Shown one piece after another: positions 44,300 through 54,794 of a stretch of DNA of 62,000 nucleotides (position 1 is its first letter; every line of letters begins with the position of its first letter). The position numbers and the translations under genes are program-made. The stretch comes from Adiantum capillus-veneris (lineage: Eukaryota > Streptophyta > Polypodiopsida > Polypodiales > Pteridaceae): NCBI GenBank assembly GCA_014529385.2, contig CM043966.1:100225087-100287086 (forward strand), given 5' to 3'. The notes under the pieces were generated by a model. That model saw only the letters and a program-made list of their open reading frames with translations. It ran no database searches and was not told the DNA's origin.

Positions 44300-45642
44300 T
44301 CAACTTAGACCCTGCTTGATCAAGTGATCAGTAGATTTACAATAATGGAAATACATTTTCTTTTTACCCTTATGAGCAAAATTTCCAGACGCATTGATGC
44401 CAGAAGATGCATTAGAAATAGGCGATTTACCACTCGTAGAAGAACCATGAGAAGTGGCTACATTGCTGTTACCACCTTTTCTTTGAGCAACAATAAAAGC
44501 ATGTTCAACTGCACGCTGTCTAGTCTTGCTTTTTCTGGAAAGTGACTCTTGCAACAACAATGTGCATAATGCATCAAACTTGACAACTTCAGGATTTCCT
44601 TGGGTCATAAGTCTCCAAGTACTAGCAAAAGTCTGGTAAGAATTTGGCAAAGCATCAAGAACAATCTACACAAGAGAGCTGTCTGAAATGACTTCATCGG
44701 TAGAAATAAGTTACTGATTGATATGCTTGAGACCAGCAAAGAAAGTGTCCATATCATCTTCCTCATGCATATTCTTCGACTCCAGCTCTTTACGCAGCAA
44801 TGCAATTTTAGCCTCATTGCGACTTGCATAAAGACCAACCTGAATATTCCAAGCTTGTTTTGCAAATTTCAATAAGGGAAAATTACAAAAATACCCCTCT
44901 AATTTGTGGAAATTCCCAAAATACCCCTCAAATCTCAAAAAATTCCCAAAATCGTCTTTTATCTATTTTGGTTGGATTGTTCAATATTTTCTAATCTTTA
45001 TTCCTTTTCGACAATTGAGATTAGTTTTTGAGTCATTAGTATGTAATTTGTCCCAAATTATCTCAAAAAAAAAGGCAATCATGTCTGAAAACAAATGAAG
45101 CAATTCATATCCAAAGCCTACATAACCAACTCATTTTTAAGTTTTAGTATCTTGTATTGATAGTCAATCGGCCTTCTTACAAAAAGTTGCAAATTTTTTA
45201 TCTTCGGAGATATGTAATCTCACAGCCAAGGGTATTTCAAAAAATTTGGAGGGTATGTTGGGAATTAATGACAAAGTATTGGGGGTGTTTTGGGAATTTC
45301 CATAAATTAGAGGGGTATTTTGGTAATTCCCCCTTTCAATAAATGAATGTGAGGAGTAATAGTGTGCTTCATCGACAATAGAATCAATGCATGAGCTTGT
45401 GCATCCTTTACATCCCAATGAGCTTGCTTAACAGTAGGCAAAATAGCTCTGTGAGCAGCAATCCTGCCACCAAAACCTGCAACATCCTCAACATCGCCTA
45501 CATCCTCAGAACCAGGACATACATCAATGCCTTGCACAATGTTCCAAACGCCCTTTGACAGAAGAACATGTTGTATCATATAAGCCCACATAGGGTAATC
45601 AGCAGCAAACATCTTGAACACATCTGTGTTGTTGTCAGCCAT
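44300..45642 (-). pseudogene. gag: Copia-A gag, interrupted by a MITE
   Basis: The start MADNNTDVFKMFAADYPMW at 45642 opens the copia gag (UBN2-type) domain, continuing VWNIVQGIDVCPGSEDVGD and WDVKDAQAHALILLSMKHTI. After the MITE (44876-45333) come LYASRNEAKIALLRKELESK and LPNSYQTFASTWRLMTQGN. The zinc knuckle is wrecked: FHYCKSTDHLIKQG keeps one Cys and the His only. Relative to Copia-B, the phrase RLDGDNYPIW is shortened near the start. Confidence 0.85.
44876..45333. mobile_element. MULE-type MITE in Copia-A gag
   Basis: 458 bp flanked by the perfect 9-bp duplication TTTCAATAA (44867-44875, 45334-45342). The terminal inverted repeats are about 50 bp: the left end GGGAAAATTACAAAAATACC matches the complement of the right end GGGGGAATTACCAAAATACC, continuing CCTCTAATTT(G/A)TGGAAATTCCC. 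A 9-bp duplication with long repeats fits Mutator-like elements. No coding capacity. Confidence 0.92.
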
Positions 45643-45984
45643 GGAGAATGTTGCACTTGATGTGAAAACTGCCCAAAAAGGGGAGAAACAAAGTGGGAAC
45701 AACACGTGCTATATAGCACAAACCGTTGAAGACTATACAGGACCTGTTATGCAAAAAACAACACTAAAATTTTTTTTGCACAAAATGAAAAAATAGTCTA
45801 TGCAGTACTGCTTGTAGTGGAAACGGAGACCGAAATGAGCCCAAATCAAAAAACTGAGCAGACCAAGCTCTACGAGTTTCCCCAAAATATTTGTTGACCT
45901 GTGAATGCTCGCTAAAGCTCATAGAAATTGAAGAAACTGATCAGGCGTGTGCTGGAGCTGTTGGCAATTAAGCCTGAGAGGATG

Positions 45985-46002
45985 CAACCTACTCTGATAC
46001 CG
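45985..46002 (-). other. Copia-A primer-binding site
   Basis: Minus-strand reading CGGTATCAGAGTAGGTTG just inside the LTR; this resembles the initiator-Met site TGGTATCAGAGC with the first base changed. Confidence 0.7.
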
Positions 46003-46004
46003 AT

Positions 46005-46233
46005 TGTTGGAATTAGAGTTGCAGGAAAACATACAGAGCTTGGAGACGACGAAGGAAGCTCAAGGCACACAATAGAGAGTGTATTACTTAGTGTGCAATG
46101 GAAAGATAAGATAGCCCTAGAGTGATGGGCGTATATACAATGCACGGGGGAAAAAACCTCCTAGTGAGGGAAAAAATACCCCGACGATCCTAAGTGTGTT
46201 CACAGACATCACTACCACATGTATATGGTAACA
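46005..46233 (-). repeat. Copia-A 5' LTR
   Basis: 229 bp, plus-strand start TGTTGGAATTAGAGTTGC and end ATGTATATGGTAACA. It matches the left LTR of Copia-B (51350-51577) along its length. Confidence 0.92.
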
Positions 46234-46530
46234 CCTACTCCTAAGTACATAATTGAAACATGAAAGAAAACAGACAAGACAAATTGAATTCAAAACAAAA
46301 AACGATACATCACTCTGAAAGTAGTGAGAAAATTGGAGAATGAAATGCTTTTGGCTATCTCACTCACAACCCTCTTACCTCTCAAAAATAGATATAGACT
46401 CTTAGACTCTACCAAGTACTAAACCTCGTGTCTAGCTACCTGACTGCTAAAGTGTAAATGTAGTGGGAATCAAAATTAAAGTTTCTAAGTAAAAGCTACG
46501 ACTCGGTCACTCACCACCTAAGGATCACTC
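46234..46530 (-). other. Gypsy-B leader remnant
   Basis: Non-coding stretch between Copia-A and the Gypsy-B primer site; nothing else is seen in it. Confidence 0.4.
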
Positions 46531-46548
46531 TCCCCGGCAATGATGCCA
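46531..46548 (-). other. Gypsy-B primer-binding site
   Basis: Minus-strand reading TGGCATCATTGCCGGGGA, three changes from the tRNA-Asp-type site TGGCGCCGTTGCCGGGGA; two of them fit decay of CG to CA or TG. Confidence 0.65.
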
Positions 46549-46549
46549 A

Positions 46550-47640
46550 TGTTAGTGGGTTGCCGACGGACGTCTATAGCATAGCTTTTCGGCACTAACA
46601 TAATGTCAATACTTGGGGAAGCGACTCAGATGGGGCACGAAAAATCTTTGAGGGTGTCAACCTTGAGAAGTGAACCGTCGGAATGGCTGAATCCTTAACA
46701 CATGCAAAACTCTCGCTCTTGGATTTGGCAATTTACCTATGTCCTACGTCACTACACTTAGTAATCAACCCGTTTTGGCACTCAAACGGAGTCTTTAGGA
46801 GAAGGTCAAGGAGACTTAGGGGCACTATCCTACCAAGTTTGGTTGCATTTCGAGGAGGTATCAGAATCACGATTCATCATAATTTAGGTCTCAAAAACTA
46901 TAACAGATTACATCAGATAGGTCTCCCTAGAGTCTAGCAACACTCTCCTATAGTTGGAATATCAAAAAACATTCATGAACGCACTCAAATCATCAGATTT
47001 AGCCTAATAACGTGTAGTCAAAAATCATAGCACAATCGACAATGAGCATGCCTGAATGAAAGAGCATCAAACAAGGAACACATTGCAAGGTTCAGAATTG
47101 AAATGTCATTACCAAAGCTCAAGATATGAGGATTACAAGTTGTAGGGAGAAGTCACTCTTAGCCATACGCTTCAACTCCTTCGAAACATGATAATAATGT
47201 TGTGTCCTTTTCCCACTTTACAACTTAGTCTTTATACCTAAACACTCGGTCATCAAAAATTACAATAGGGCATGAGGTGTACATTTGCTTGCCACAAAAA
47301 AACCCAAAAATAGCCCAAAAAACTCAAAAAATGAGCATTTAAGCTCGCAAGTTTTTTCCAAAAGAAATTATGGCTGAAAAATGTTAAAATTTCTACATCA
47401 CGCTTCATTTAACAATGAATGATCTTGAAAACAATGGAGAATTGACGAATTTACAATCACATGTTTAAATCAAATTACATTCCCATAATCACATCAATTT
47501 TTGACCAATTAATAAAACATAAACTTTGTGATTTCACTATTGTGATGAAAAATGCAAATAAAACACATGCTTATAATTTACAAACCCACATTTTGCATCT
47601 AATTTTTCAACAAGTTAAGTAACAAGATTATCTTTACTTT
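46550..47640 (-). repeat. Gypsy-B 5' LTR (outer end unresolved)
   Basis: LTR sequence starts at 46550 (TGTTAGTGGGTTGCCGAC). No second copy lies in the window, so the outer end is a guess. It includes GAATCACGATTC at 46864-46875, a palindrome of the same core type as in Gypsy-A. Confidence 0.5.
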
Positions 47641-47677
47641 TGCAACAAAGCTTCATAAACAAAACTAAAAACTAAAA

Positions 47678-48432
47678 TTATGAAGCAAGTTTGAAAGCAT
47701 ATTTCTTCTCTTTGTCATTCACAATTTGTTTTACTTTCCCTTCTAGAAGACAATATAAGATATTTTGCGAGGTATTTTCTCTGACATCAAGAAGATAACC
47801 TACCACTTTGAAAATTCTTTCCTCATTGTTGAGACCTCTATCATCAACGACATAAAGAAATAAGAGCTTCAATAATTGTTTGATTGTGCCCAAAAACACC
47901 TACTCAAATTCACCAAGCATGACCTTCAGACTTCTTGTGTCGTGCATGCTCCCAAAGGATTTGAACATCATGAGTTGATGCTTTTTTTTTTATGAGAGGT
48001 AGCAAGCATACCTCTAGGGGGAGCCATGACTCTCTGTAAAGGCACCATCAGTAAAGTATCGTCAATACCTTGAGCTTGTTCTAGAAATTGATGAGTAGCT
48101 AACAAATGTCACCGAGGATTACCACTTTCAAAAGTGAAAGGAGGTGGAAGCAGTTGTCTTCTAGAATGTGCTCCAGCGATTGACACACGCATCCTAAGTG
48201 CTTGAAAGTGAGGACTTATGGGAGCAATTTTACTACGTGAGGGAGTGAGTGAACTTGTACAACCTAAACCAATTAGAGAAGATGAAGATTGATTAGCGAG
48301 ATTAGATTTTTGACCTCTTCTTTGCTTCTTTAAAACATGAGCATCACCAGAAGGAGAAGGCTTTACAAAGAAGAAGCTGCAAACATTGACAAAAGAACCA
48401 TAAATTCTTGCGATCAAGCATGCCGAATCCAA
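47678..48432 (-). other. Unrecognised minus-strand frames
   Basis: Two frames, 48432-48109 (Ser-rich, with VLKKQRRGQKSNLANQSSSS) and 47899-47678 (YCLLEGKVKQIVNDKEKKYA), have no motif that I recognise. They may be the tail of the copia remnant at 48690-49003 or a non-LTR fragment. Real coding is unproven. Confidence 0.2.
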
Positions 48433-48689
48433 AATATATACTTAAAAACAACAAGAAGGATATAAAATTTGCAAAAAAATCAAACAAAGAAGATTAAAAA
48501 ATCTCTTATATTTCAAGGCTTTCTTAAGTAGAAAATTAAGAATTTATGTGTACTTAAAGCAAAAAAATCAAAGTATGTCTTTAGTTATGGCACAATAGAT
48601 CTTTATATGCTAACAAAATGATACCAAAAGCAAGTGTATTATGCTAGTTACATCTCCCTTGCTCTAGTGTGTCAACAACAATAGGTGCT

Positions 48690-49003
48690 ACAATAGTACT
48701 GACACTATCTCTTTGTGGAGTGGCTAGAGCAACACTCAACGGTTCAATCTCCAAGCCAACCACATAATCTCACAAATTTCTTACAACAAGTACTTGTTTG
48801 ACCAAGGAAGACCAAACAGAGTAGTTTATACCATCCAACCTACACTCATTGAAAAGTACATCAAGAATAGAAGAATCACACTTGCTTTCTTGTTGTGTCC
48901 TTATGCATATAACAATTAATCCGCACCATGTGTACAAAGATCTACACAACCAATGTATCAAACAACCAATGGAAACTTTCTCTACACAAGATTGACAAAA
49001 CAT
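48690..49003 (-). pseudogene. gag: Copia gag N-terminal remnant
   Basis: The frame contains LFNECRLDGINYSVWSSLVK then QVLVVRNL, stop, DYVVGLE. The pattern L(D/N)GxNYxxWxxxxxxxL is the start of copia-type gag. It is preceded by Cys-rich sequence that is not part of that domain. No other domains of this copy are found, so it is a short relic. Confidence 0.6.
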
Positions 49004-49280
49004 AGCTCTCTTTGTATCTACAATCCATCATGCATGTATAATTCTAACCTCCACACCAATACATGTTTTCTATAAGATATATAGGAAGTTTTTTTGTATG
49101 GTTGAAAACTATCTTCTGTTGTATTTGCACACAACCATGCAAAGTACACACGTGAAGATAAAGCAAACTCACACAAAGAACAAGGAGATGGAGAACAAGG
49201 AGATGGAGAACATGAAGATGGAGATGGAGATGGAAAAGACATACCTAGATACGACCTCTGGAGAGAGCAAAACCTTCTTG

Positions 49281-49558
49281 TTGTGTTTTGGAATACAAGA
49301 TTGCAGCAAAGTTGTATTTTAGAATACACCTATGCTATAAACTTGTATTCCAGAATACACTTGTGCTACAAACTTGTATTCCAGAATACATATGGGTTTC
49401 AAACTTGTATTCTAGAATACACTTGTGTTGTAATTTTGTATTCTAAAATAAAAAATTGTTACAATCTTGTGTTCTAAAATAGAGAAGTGTTGAAACTTGT
49501 ATTCTCGAATACAAGATTGAAGTACTCTTGTCTTCTAGAATTAAAAAATCTTGAATCC
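49281..49558. repeat. 31-bp palindromic minisatellite, ~9 units
   Basis: Successive units begin TTGTATTCTAGAATACAC and repeat every 31 bp (one of 30): 49281, 49312, 49343, 49374, 49405, 49436, 49467, 49497, 49528. Each centres on GTATTCTAGAATAC, a 14-bp dyad, with increasing decay toward the right. A possible further relic lies near 49600. Since 31 is not divisible by 3, the overlapping ORF is not a protein repeat. Confidence 0.92.
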
Positions 49559-50330
49559 TAAATACTTATACACAATAAATGAACAAAAATCTTCATACTT
49601 GTGTCTTCTACGATACAAGTGTATTGTAAATTTCTATTCAATTGATGTTCATTGATACAAAGTAGTTTGAGAAGATGCAAATACAAGTAAGTACTACTTG
49701 AGGTGGTCAAGGTGACTAAGAACAAGAAAACAAAAAATTGCAAAATACGTATCAATAAATTAAACTTGGAGGATATGAAAATTCTTGTTTATGGTCTCAC
49801 TTTGAAGAAGTTTGGTCATCTTTGTCAACAAACCATAAAAAATTTGATGAAAAAATTTTAAGGATTGTAATTGAAAGCCTTGAGTCTTTAATTGTAAGCT
49901 TTCGAGGATGTAATTCTTTTTTTAGTGAAATGTTGTGTGATTTTTTAAGGAATATTTGCACTTTTTTGTCTTAAAAAACTTTCTATATTGACTTTAGTTC
50001 AAAAAATTGTAGTCTTTTTGACAATGTTCATTGTTATTTTTTTGAAGTTGCTCCAAAAATTGATGTTTTTTTAGTTCTTTTAGAACTTTTGGCCAAAGTC
50101 AAGGTGAGGTGTCTTTTTTGCGATTTAGGTGTACTTTTTGATGACCAAGTGTTCCTAGGGCTCTTTTGGCCAGTGGCCGACTTTACATGACTCAGACTCA
50201 TTAAAGGGTGATATGATTCAACTTCTCAGAGTTTGTTCATCTTTATCAAAGATAATCAATATAATTACAAGGCTTTTGGAGAAGAAGAGAAATACATCAA
50301 AATTTTAGGCTCTTAGAAGAAGGGTTCAAC
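49559..50330. other. AT-rich stretch, nothing recognised
   Basis: T-rich sequence with no supported gene or repeat; possibly the upstream part of the copia remnant that follows. Confidence 0.4.
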
Positions 50331-50334
50331 TTAA

Positions 50335-50635
50335 AGGGCGTCCATCTGGCTTTGACTGCTAACAATTTCGATGAGATCTTTTCTTGAGTGGTCAAAATGA
50401 CTACATTGCATCTTGTGCTTGGTTTAGTAGCCATAGAGGACATAGAATTGATCCAAATGGATGTGAAGATGGCGTTCTTCACAGGGATCTTAAAGAAGGT
50501 GTTTACATGAAACAACCAGAAGATTTTGGGATAAAGCCTGAGAAGCCGATAAGGCCAGAACTGGTGCCATGACAAATTTGCGCGATGCACATCACTTTCT
50601 TGGTATGCGTATCAAACGAGATTGTCAACATGAAA
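50335..50635 (+). pseudogene. Copia RT remnant with internal deletion
   Basis: One frame reads ANNFDEIFS, stop, VVKMTTLHLVLGLVAIED, IELIQMDVKMAFFTGILKEG and VYMKQPEDFGIKPEK, the copia RT block with QMDVKxAF. It then jumps to NLRDAHHFLGMRIKRDCQHE, which normally lies about 100 residues later, after the YVDD box. The catalytic box is therefore deleted. The remnant stops where the Gypsy-D LTR begins. Confidence 0.82.
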
Positions 50636-51349
50636 TGTCATAAAATATAATATCTAACTTTACCAAATGATTTTCTCATATTAAACTGATCATTTAATAT
50701 GGGAAGATAAAAGGGGAACAAGAGTTAAGATATAGATATGTGCTTCTAGACCTATCTCAATAGGGGACCAAAAGGAGGAATGGTTGCATCTCAATAGGGG
50801 TCCAAAAGGAGATGGCCTACCAAAGAGCAATGTGCAATAAGTGCTTCTAGATTTATCTCAGAAAGGGACCAAGAGGAGAGATGGTTACATCTCAATAGGG
50901 GTCCAAAAGGAGGTAGTCTATCGAAAAGAAACATGCATCTAATGGAGCTTAAAAGCCCTTAGGGTTAGCTTCATTAAAGACCTCCAATAGTTAGTGTTAA
51001 AAAGTCCTTTGACTTTAGGCAAGCTAGGGTTGACCTTGAGATGGTAATCCTACCCAAGCATGAGGTGCTTGTCGGCTTGCTAACTAAAGTGCTTAAAGTG
51101 TTTGTGGGAAGCTTGTCCAATCTTGAAGTGATCCTCATGATTAAATGACTAAGGTTCTTGAAGTGTTCAATTCAAAGATAAACTCTCAAGAGGCATAAAC
51201 GATTAATTGACTAAGTGCTTGAAGCGTTCAATTCAAACCAAATGACTTAAGAAGCATAAAAGACACATGTCAAAATCCTCCACATGTGGCTCTCATGATG
51301 TGCTTGAATCCGATTGGATAGGCTGTAAAGGGGTTTAATGAGAATTTAG
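50636..51349 (+). repeat. Gypsy-D 5' LTR, first part
   Basis: Matches the 3' LTR at 61344-61579 closely (AAATGATTTTCTCATATTAA, then ATCATTTAATATGGG). It has internal duplications such as ATCTCAATAGGGGTCCAAAAG occurring twice. It resumes at 55985 after Copia-B. Confidence 0.8.
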
Positions 51350-51577
51350 TGTTGGAATTAGGGTTGCAGAGAAACACACGCCAGCTTGGAGAAGATGAAG
51401 GAAGCTCAAGGCAGACAATAGAGAGTGTGTTACTTAGTGTGAAATGGAAAGATAGATAGCCCTAGAGTGATGGGCGAATATACAATGCACGGGGGGAAAA
51501 ACCTCCTAAAGAGAGAAAAAATGCCCCGGCGGTCCTAGTGTGTTCACACACATCACTACCACATGTATATGGTAATA
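51350..51577 (-). repeat. Copia-B 3' LTR
   Basis: 228 bp from TGTTGGAATTAGGGTTGC to ATATGGTAATA (the usual terminal ACA has become ATA). The inner neighbour 51578-51590 is a polypurine tract on the minus strand (CCAGGGGGGATT). Confidence 0.92.
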
Positions 51578-51652
51578 AATCCCCCCTGGAGTACTGCGGT
51601 GAACAAGAGCTGGCACATGAGTAAAGGGAAGTGCCATGCCCTGAGGACATGA

Positions 51653-52377
51653 TCAGTCCACAAAGGGGAGTAAGCACAAAGCTTTGCGGAAAGCTTCAAG
51701 CTTCTCACGAGACAATGCCTTTGTGAAAAGATATCCAAGGTTGTCCTGTGTTGGCACATAAGCCAAGCTGATCTCTCGTGCTGAGAGCCTCTCCCTGACA
51801 TAGTGGTAATGCACCTCAATGTGCTTTGTGCGAGCATGAAAAACTGGGTTCCTCACAACTGCCAATGCGCTCTGACTGTCAGTGTAGATAGTGTTGGCAG
51901 TGTCCTGTCCAACACCCAAATCAGCCATAAGGCGTTTGAGCCATACACACTCAACCGTAGATGTGGAGACTGCCTTGTACTCAGCCTCACAACTCAAAGT
52001 GTCCACAGTAGGTTGCTTCTTGCTCAACCATGATATACATGAACTGCCAAGCATGAAACAAGAACCACTTGTGGACACTGCGTGTCAAAACAACCAACCG
52101 AATATCTGAATCCGAAAAAGTCTGGCGGCAATGATCCCCCCTTGGGATAAAACAAGCCAAGATGTAAAGTGCCACTAAGGTAGTGGAAAATCCTCTTGAC
52201 AGCCTGCCAATGCTTAGACCCTGGGCTATGCATAAATCTGCTAGCCTGTGAGACTGCAAACTGAATATCCGGCCTTGTGTTGCATACATAAATGAGGCAT
52301 CCAACAACAGTTTGGTAAAGAGTGACATCAACAGGATCACCAGCATCATGTAGACTCAACTTCAAACCTGTTTCCAT
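51653..52377 (-). pseudogene. Copia-B RT C-terminus and RNase H
   Basis: LYQTVVGCLIYVCNTRPDIQ, then RFMHSPGSKHWQAVKRIFHY come in one frame. After a frameshift at about 52090 come STSGSCFMLGSSCISWLSKK, CEAEYKAVSTSTVECVWLKR (RNase H Glu) and YTDSQSALAVVRNPVFHART (Asp), ending KLEAFRKALCLLPFVD. The DWAG block is damaged by the frameshift. Confidence 0.9.
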
Positions 52378-52483
52378 GGGAGTGGCAATAGGTTTGCAAT
52401 CCTCAAGTCCAAACTTACATAGTAATGTTTGTTTCTATGTAACTTTTCTGACACAAGGCAATACCAGCATCACAATGCTTAAA

Positions 52484-52866
52484 CTATATACCCAAGTAAT
52501 GATGCAACAGGCCCAAATCTTTCATCTTGAAAGTAGCATTCAAATCAGCCTTAAATTCAGCAATATGTCTCTCATTTGGTCCAATGATCATCAAATCATC
52601 GACATAAAGAACCACAATGAGAAGTACATCACCCTCACGCTTTACATACAATGTGCTTTCTGTTGGAATGTTACGAAAGCCTCGTTTGACCAAATGAGGG
52701 TCAGCTTTCTCATACCAAGCACACGAGGAGATTGCTTCAACCCATACAAAGCCTTCTTACATTTGCACACTTTGTCCTCTTGTCCTTTTATTACAAAACC
52801 GCGAGGCTGCGTTACGTAAACTTCCTCAAATATGCACATAGAAAACACACAGTAGTCATACGACAA
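52484..52866 (-). pseudogene. Copia-B reverse transcriptase C-terminal palm
   Basis: IFEEVYVTQPRGFVIKGQED, CKCKKALYGLKQSPRVL and, after a frameshift, VLLIVVLYVDDLMIIGPNER, intact at YVDD, then FKADLNATFKMKDLGLLHHY. Compared with Copia-A, about 70 bp encoding the QLDxxxAFFNG block are missing upstream (junction near 52845). Confidence 0.9.
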
Positions 52867-53819
52867 GTGGGAGCAAAATTCTCTTCAGAATCTATGCCTT
52901 TTTGTTGTGCATAACCCTTTGCAACAAGTCGAGCCTTATGGAGATCGATCTCACCATCCGGCTTGCGTTTCAACTTGTAAACCCACTTTGTACCAATGGC
53001 CTTTTTGCCAGGAGTCAAATCACATAAAGTCCATGTGTCATTTTCTATAAGCGCATCATATTCTGATTGCATGGCAGCCATCCAATTTTCTGAATTCTGT
53101 GCTTCATCAAAAGACAGAGGCTCCTCAACATCATGTAAGCTAGACACAGCCAAAGCATAACAATCTGATGCATAAGATGCATGGCGAGAGCCTGAACAAG
53201 TACGACTAGACAAAGGTGCATCGAATTTACTTTCACGCAAAGTGTGCACCAGCCATTTTGGCATACCTCTAGCCTGCTCATTTTCAGCCCTTTCCTCATC
53301 AAGCATATCATGTACATCTGCATCAGTAATAGGCTGATCTGTAACATTTTCAGAAACCCCCATAGGCTGTACATTTGCCTCATTGGAACTTACATTCGTA
53401 TTTCCACCACTGAAAAGAGGCAACAAAGTGTCATAGATGTCCTGTGAGCTTACATTACTGTCTCTAGTACATGAAAGCAAGGGATGAACAGAATCTTCCA
53501 CAAACACTACATCCCGTGAAACCAGAATTTGTTTTGTTTGCGGATGATACAACCTGTAACCTTTACTTTCAGCACTATAACAAAAAAAAAAACATTTGAC
53601 AGCCTTATCATCCAATTTTTTGCGTTGTATTTGTGGCACCAAAGCATATGCCAAACAGCCAAAAACACGCATGTGCTCAATAGAAGGTTTTCTATCATAC
53701 CGTGCTTCATATGGAGTAATAGACTGCAAAGCTTTTGTAGGACACCTGTTTAGTACATAAGTGGCACACATGATGGCCTCAAGCCAAAAAGAATGCGGCA
53801 AAGCTTGACTTTTGACCAT
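52845..53819 (-). CDS. pol: Copia-B integrase C-terminus and RT N-terminus
   Basis: The open frame starts just after a single TGA separating it from the protease-integrase frame. It contains SFWLEAIMCATYVLNRCPTK, TPYEARYDRKPSIEHMRVFG and CLAYALVPQIQRKKLDDKAV (integrase tail), a variable linker (VSENVTDQPITDADVHDML), then ENWMAAMQSEYDALIENDTW, GTKWVYKLKRKPDGEIDLHK and ARLVAKGYAQQKGIDSEENF (start of copia RT). It ends at the deletion in RT. Confidence 0.92.
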
Positions 53820-53822
53820 ACA

Positions 53823-54776
53823 TCACGCTATTTCCGTAAGTGACCTAATTTTCCTCTCAGCGACACCATTTTGCTGAGGTGTGTAAGGCACTGTACATTG
53901 GTCTTTTATCCCACAACTAGCTAGAAATGCATTGAATTCATGAGACATATACTCCCCCCCTCGATCGGAACAGAGGGTGCCCATAGTACATTTCGAGACA
54001 CTTTCAACCATAGCCAAAAATTGTTTGAAGCACATAAAAACTTCGCACTTTGATTTAAGCGGAAATACCCATGCATGCTTGGAGTAATCATCAATGAAAG
54101 TCACAAAGTAAAGGTAATTGCCTAAGGACGGAGTTTGCATGGGCCCACAAACATCACTATGCACAAGCTGCAACCTGCATGTGGCCCAAACTAAACCATC
54201 CTCCGGAAACTTAGAACGCTGCATCTTACCCAAAATACAGCCTTCACAAACATGTTTGACAGGTGCTTCAAGAGGCGGCAAAGAAGCAACCATATTAGAT
54301 TTCTGCAAACGCAGCAAACTTGCAAAAATCAGATGACCAAAACATGCATGCCAAAGCTTTGCATCTGAAATAGCACTTGAATCTGCAACTGCATTTGCAA
54401 AATTTTGTCCACACTTGTCATACAAAGTGAGCTTATACAGCCCGCGGCACAAAAGGCCAGATGTAACAATTTCATCACCAAAATTGAGATCATGAACTGT
54501 ACATCTGTCATCCACAAATTTGACTACAAGTCCAAGTCTAGCAAGTGCGGATACAGACAAGAGATTCTTCTTGATCCTAGGTACATAAAGTGCATCAACA
54601 AGTGTGAAAGAACTGCCATTTGCAGCAGTAAGCACAATCTTTCCAACTCCCTGGACCGGATAAGAGGCATTGTTGGCACAAGTGACTAAATTCCCATGAG
54701 GGACAGACTCGAGAGAGGTGAACAATTCACGATGTGAGGTAATGTGCTTTGTAGCACCACTGTCAAAATACCACAC
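53823..54776 (-). CDS. pol: Copia-B protease and integrase core
   Basis: 317 codons open: MWYFDSGATKHITSHRELFT (D-S-G-A protease), ALYVPRIKKNLLSVSALARL, LWHACFGHL (zinc His; C for usual R) and VCEGCILGKMQRSKFPEDG (Cys pair). LQLVHSDVCGPMQTPSLGNY (first Asp), TLCSDRGGEYMSHEFNAFLA (second Asp) and YTPQQNGVAERKIRSLTEIA (Glu) complete the D,D,E triad. It ends at one TGA that likely replaced an Arg codon, after which pol continues in frame. A frameshift upstream separates it from gag. Confidence 0.93.
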   Translation of the reverse strand: MWYFDSGATKHITSHRELFTSLESVPHGNLVTCANNASYPVQGVGKIVLTAANGSSFTLVDALYVPRIKKNLLSVSALARLGLVVKFVDDRCTVHDLNFGDEIVTSGLLCRGLYKLTLYDKCGQNFANAVADSSAISDAKLWHACFGHLIFASLLRLQKSNMVASLPPLEAPVKHVCEGCILGKMQRSKFPEDGLVWATCRLQLVHSDVCGPMQTPSLGNYLYFVTFIDDYSKHAWVFPLKSKCEVFMCFKQFLAMVESVSKCTMGTLCSDRGGEYMSHEFNAFLASCGIKDQCTVPYTPQQNGVAERKIRSLTEIA

Positions 54777-54794
54777 ATGTGAATCTGCAGCAAC

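Larger units (their letters stand above)
40797..46233 (-). mobile_element. Copia-A LTR retrotransposon (minus)
   Basis: Right (5') LTR 46005-46233, primer site 45985-46002, gag, protease, integrase, RT, RNase H, polypurine tract 40849-40866. Only about 50 bp of the left (3') LTR remain (40797-40848). Coding is interrupted by many stops and by a MITE in gag. It is about 85-90% alike to Copia-B throughout, so the two are members of one family. It lies between Gypsy-B gag and the Gypsy-B primer site. Confidence 0.92.
27725..47640 (-). mobile_element. Gypsy-B, nested host element (minus)
   Basis: Minus-strand order is LTR (from 46550 rightward), tRNA-Asp-like primer site (46531-46548), [Copia-A], gag (40760-39898), [Gypsy-C], gag C-terminus (31790-31250), protease (30830-30486), reverse transcriptase (29470-28400), RNase H (28620-28159) and integrase N-terminus (28050-27730). 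The integrase core and 3' LTR are lost at the 27.7-kb side. Gag and primer-site type ally it with Gypsy-A. The outer end of the 5' LTR cannot be placed; 47640 is a guess. Confidence 0.7.

Noticed and set aside
49283-49477. 64-codon ORF over the 31-bp minisatellite
   Set aside because: A 31-bp period shifts frame each unit, so no repeated peptide; chance ORF.
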